A stretch of DNA of 33,064 nucleotides from Dorea sp. D27 (lineage in GTDB: Bacteria; Bacillota; Clostridia; Lachnospirales; Lachnospiraceae), in NCBI RefSeq assembly GCF_001185345.1, contig NZ_KQ236748.1, positions 1 through 33,064 of the forward strand, in the 5' to 3' direction. Under the pieces are notes generated by a model. That model was not told the DNA's origin, made no database searches, and was given only the letters and a program-made list of their open reading frames with translations. Both the position numbers and the translations under genes were made by a program. The first letter of the stretch is position 1. Every line of letters begins with the position of its first letter. Below are positions 33,014 through 33,064 of the stretch, piece by piece.

Positions 33014-33042
33014 AACGTATGATTAAGAATAACGGAATATGC
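33014..33042 (-). promoter_or_regulatory. SigE-type sporulation promoter of the CotS gene
   Basis: On the minus strand GCATATT (33042-33036), a 14-bp spacer and CATACGTT (33021-33014) match the mother-cell SigE consensus (about kmATATT, N14-15, CATACAmT) with two −10 mismatches. The −10 also fits the SigK pattern CATANNNTA. Confidence 0.7.
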
Positions 33043-33043
33043 A

Positions 33044-33060
33044 AAAGGGACAGGGTAAAA
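33044..33060. repeat. REPIN-like element, truncated by the window edge
   Basis: AAAGGGACAGGGTAAAA matches one end of copy 1 (AAAGGGACAGGGCAAAA on the minus strand at 8718-8702) with a single difference. The rest lies outside the window. Confidence 0.65.
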
Positions 33061-33064
33061 ATGA

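Overview
This window comes from a spore-forming, low-to-moderate GC Firmicute of the family Lachnospiraceae. The evidence is the 5' end of a 16S rRNA gene at the left edge with Lachnospiraceae-type variable regions, a split transketolase, a group III-type phosphofructokinase, and the sporulation/division block rqcP-yabP-yabQ-divIC-spoIIE-tilS-hpt-ftsH in the order known from Bacillus and clostridia. I do not name a species. Nearly all genes are on the minus strand; the exceptions are map (about 12.6 kb) and an XRE regulator (about 20.2 kb).

Layout. 1-715: start of a minus-strand rRNA operon with its promoter and a structured leader holding two diverged copies of one hairpin. 716-4645: envelope-type genes (CvpA family, DUF5711-like, a LysM protein with an apparently dead MPN-like domain) and an HD hydrolase. 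4819-8625: non-oxidative pentose phosphate genes (two transketolase halves and a short transaldolase) next to a LacI regulator. 8719-12398: recR, ybaB, dnaX and pfkA. 12445-12534: a perfect 90-bp palindrome between divergent pfkA and map. 13407-13964: a Cys-rich DUF3795 protein.

14064-20501 is the most interesting part. It is a compact class II lanthipeptide locus: an unannotated 50-residue precursor gene (lanA, 17269-17421), a full-length LanM synthetase, and an AgrC/AgrA-like kinase and LytTR regulator. These are preceded by a 185-aa protein of unknown function and a divergent XRE regulator. No transporter, leader protease or immunity gene is visible. The precursor and most of the kinase lie on an AT-rich segment with a sharp edge inside the kinase gene, which looks like an exchanged specificity cassette. 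Two 11-bp direct repeats exactly 20 bp apart lie in the divergent promoter region. My inference is that the modified peptide is, or once was, a signal read by the adjacent kinase.

20630-33064: an intracellular GH13 amylase; ftsH, hpt, tilS; a SpoIIE that lacks the usual membrane domain; divIC, yabQ, yabP, rqcP; HU; a phosphoglucomutase; and a CotS-family spore coat kinase behind a good SigE-type promoter. Short GGGGAC-containing palindromes (about 8.65, 12.49, 29.56 and 33.05 kb) form a dispersed REPIN-like family. A second, unrelated GC-rich structured element sits just upstream of spoIIE.
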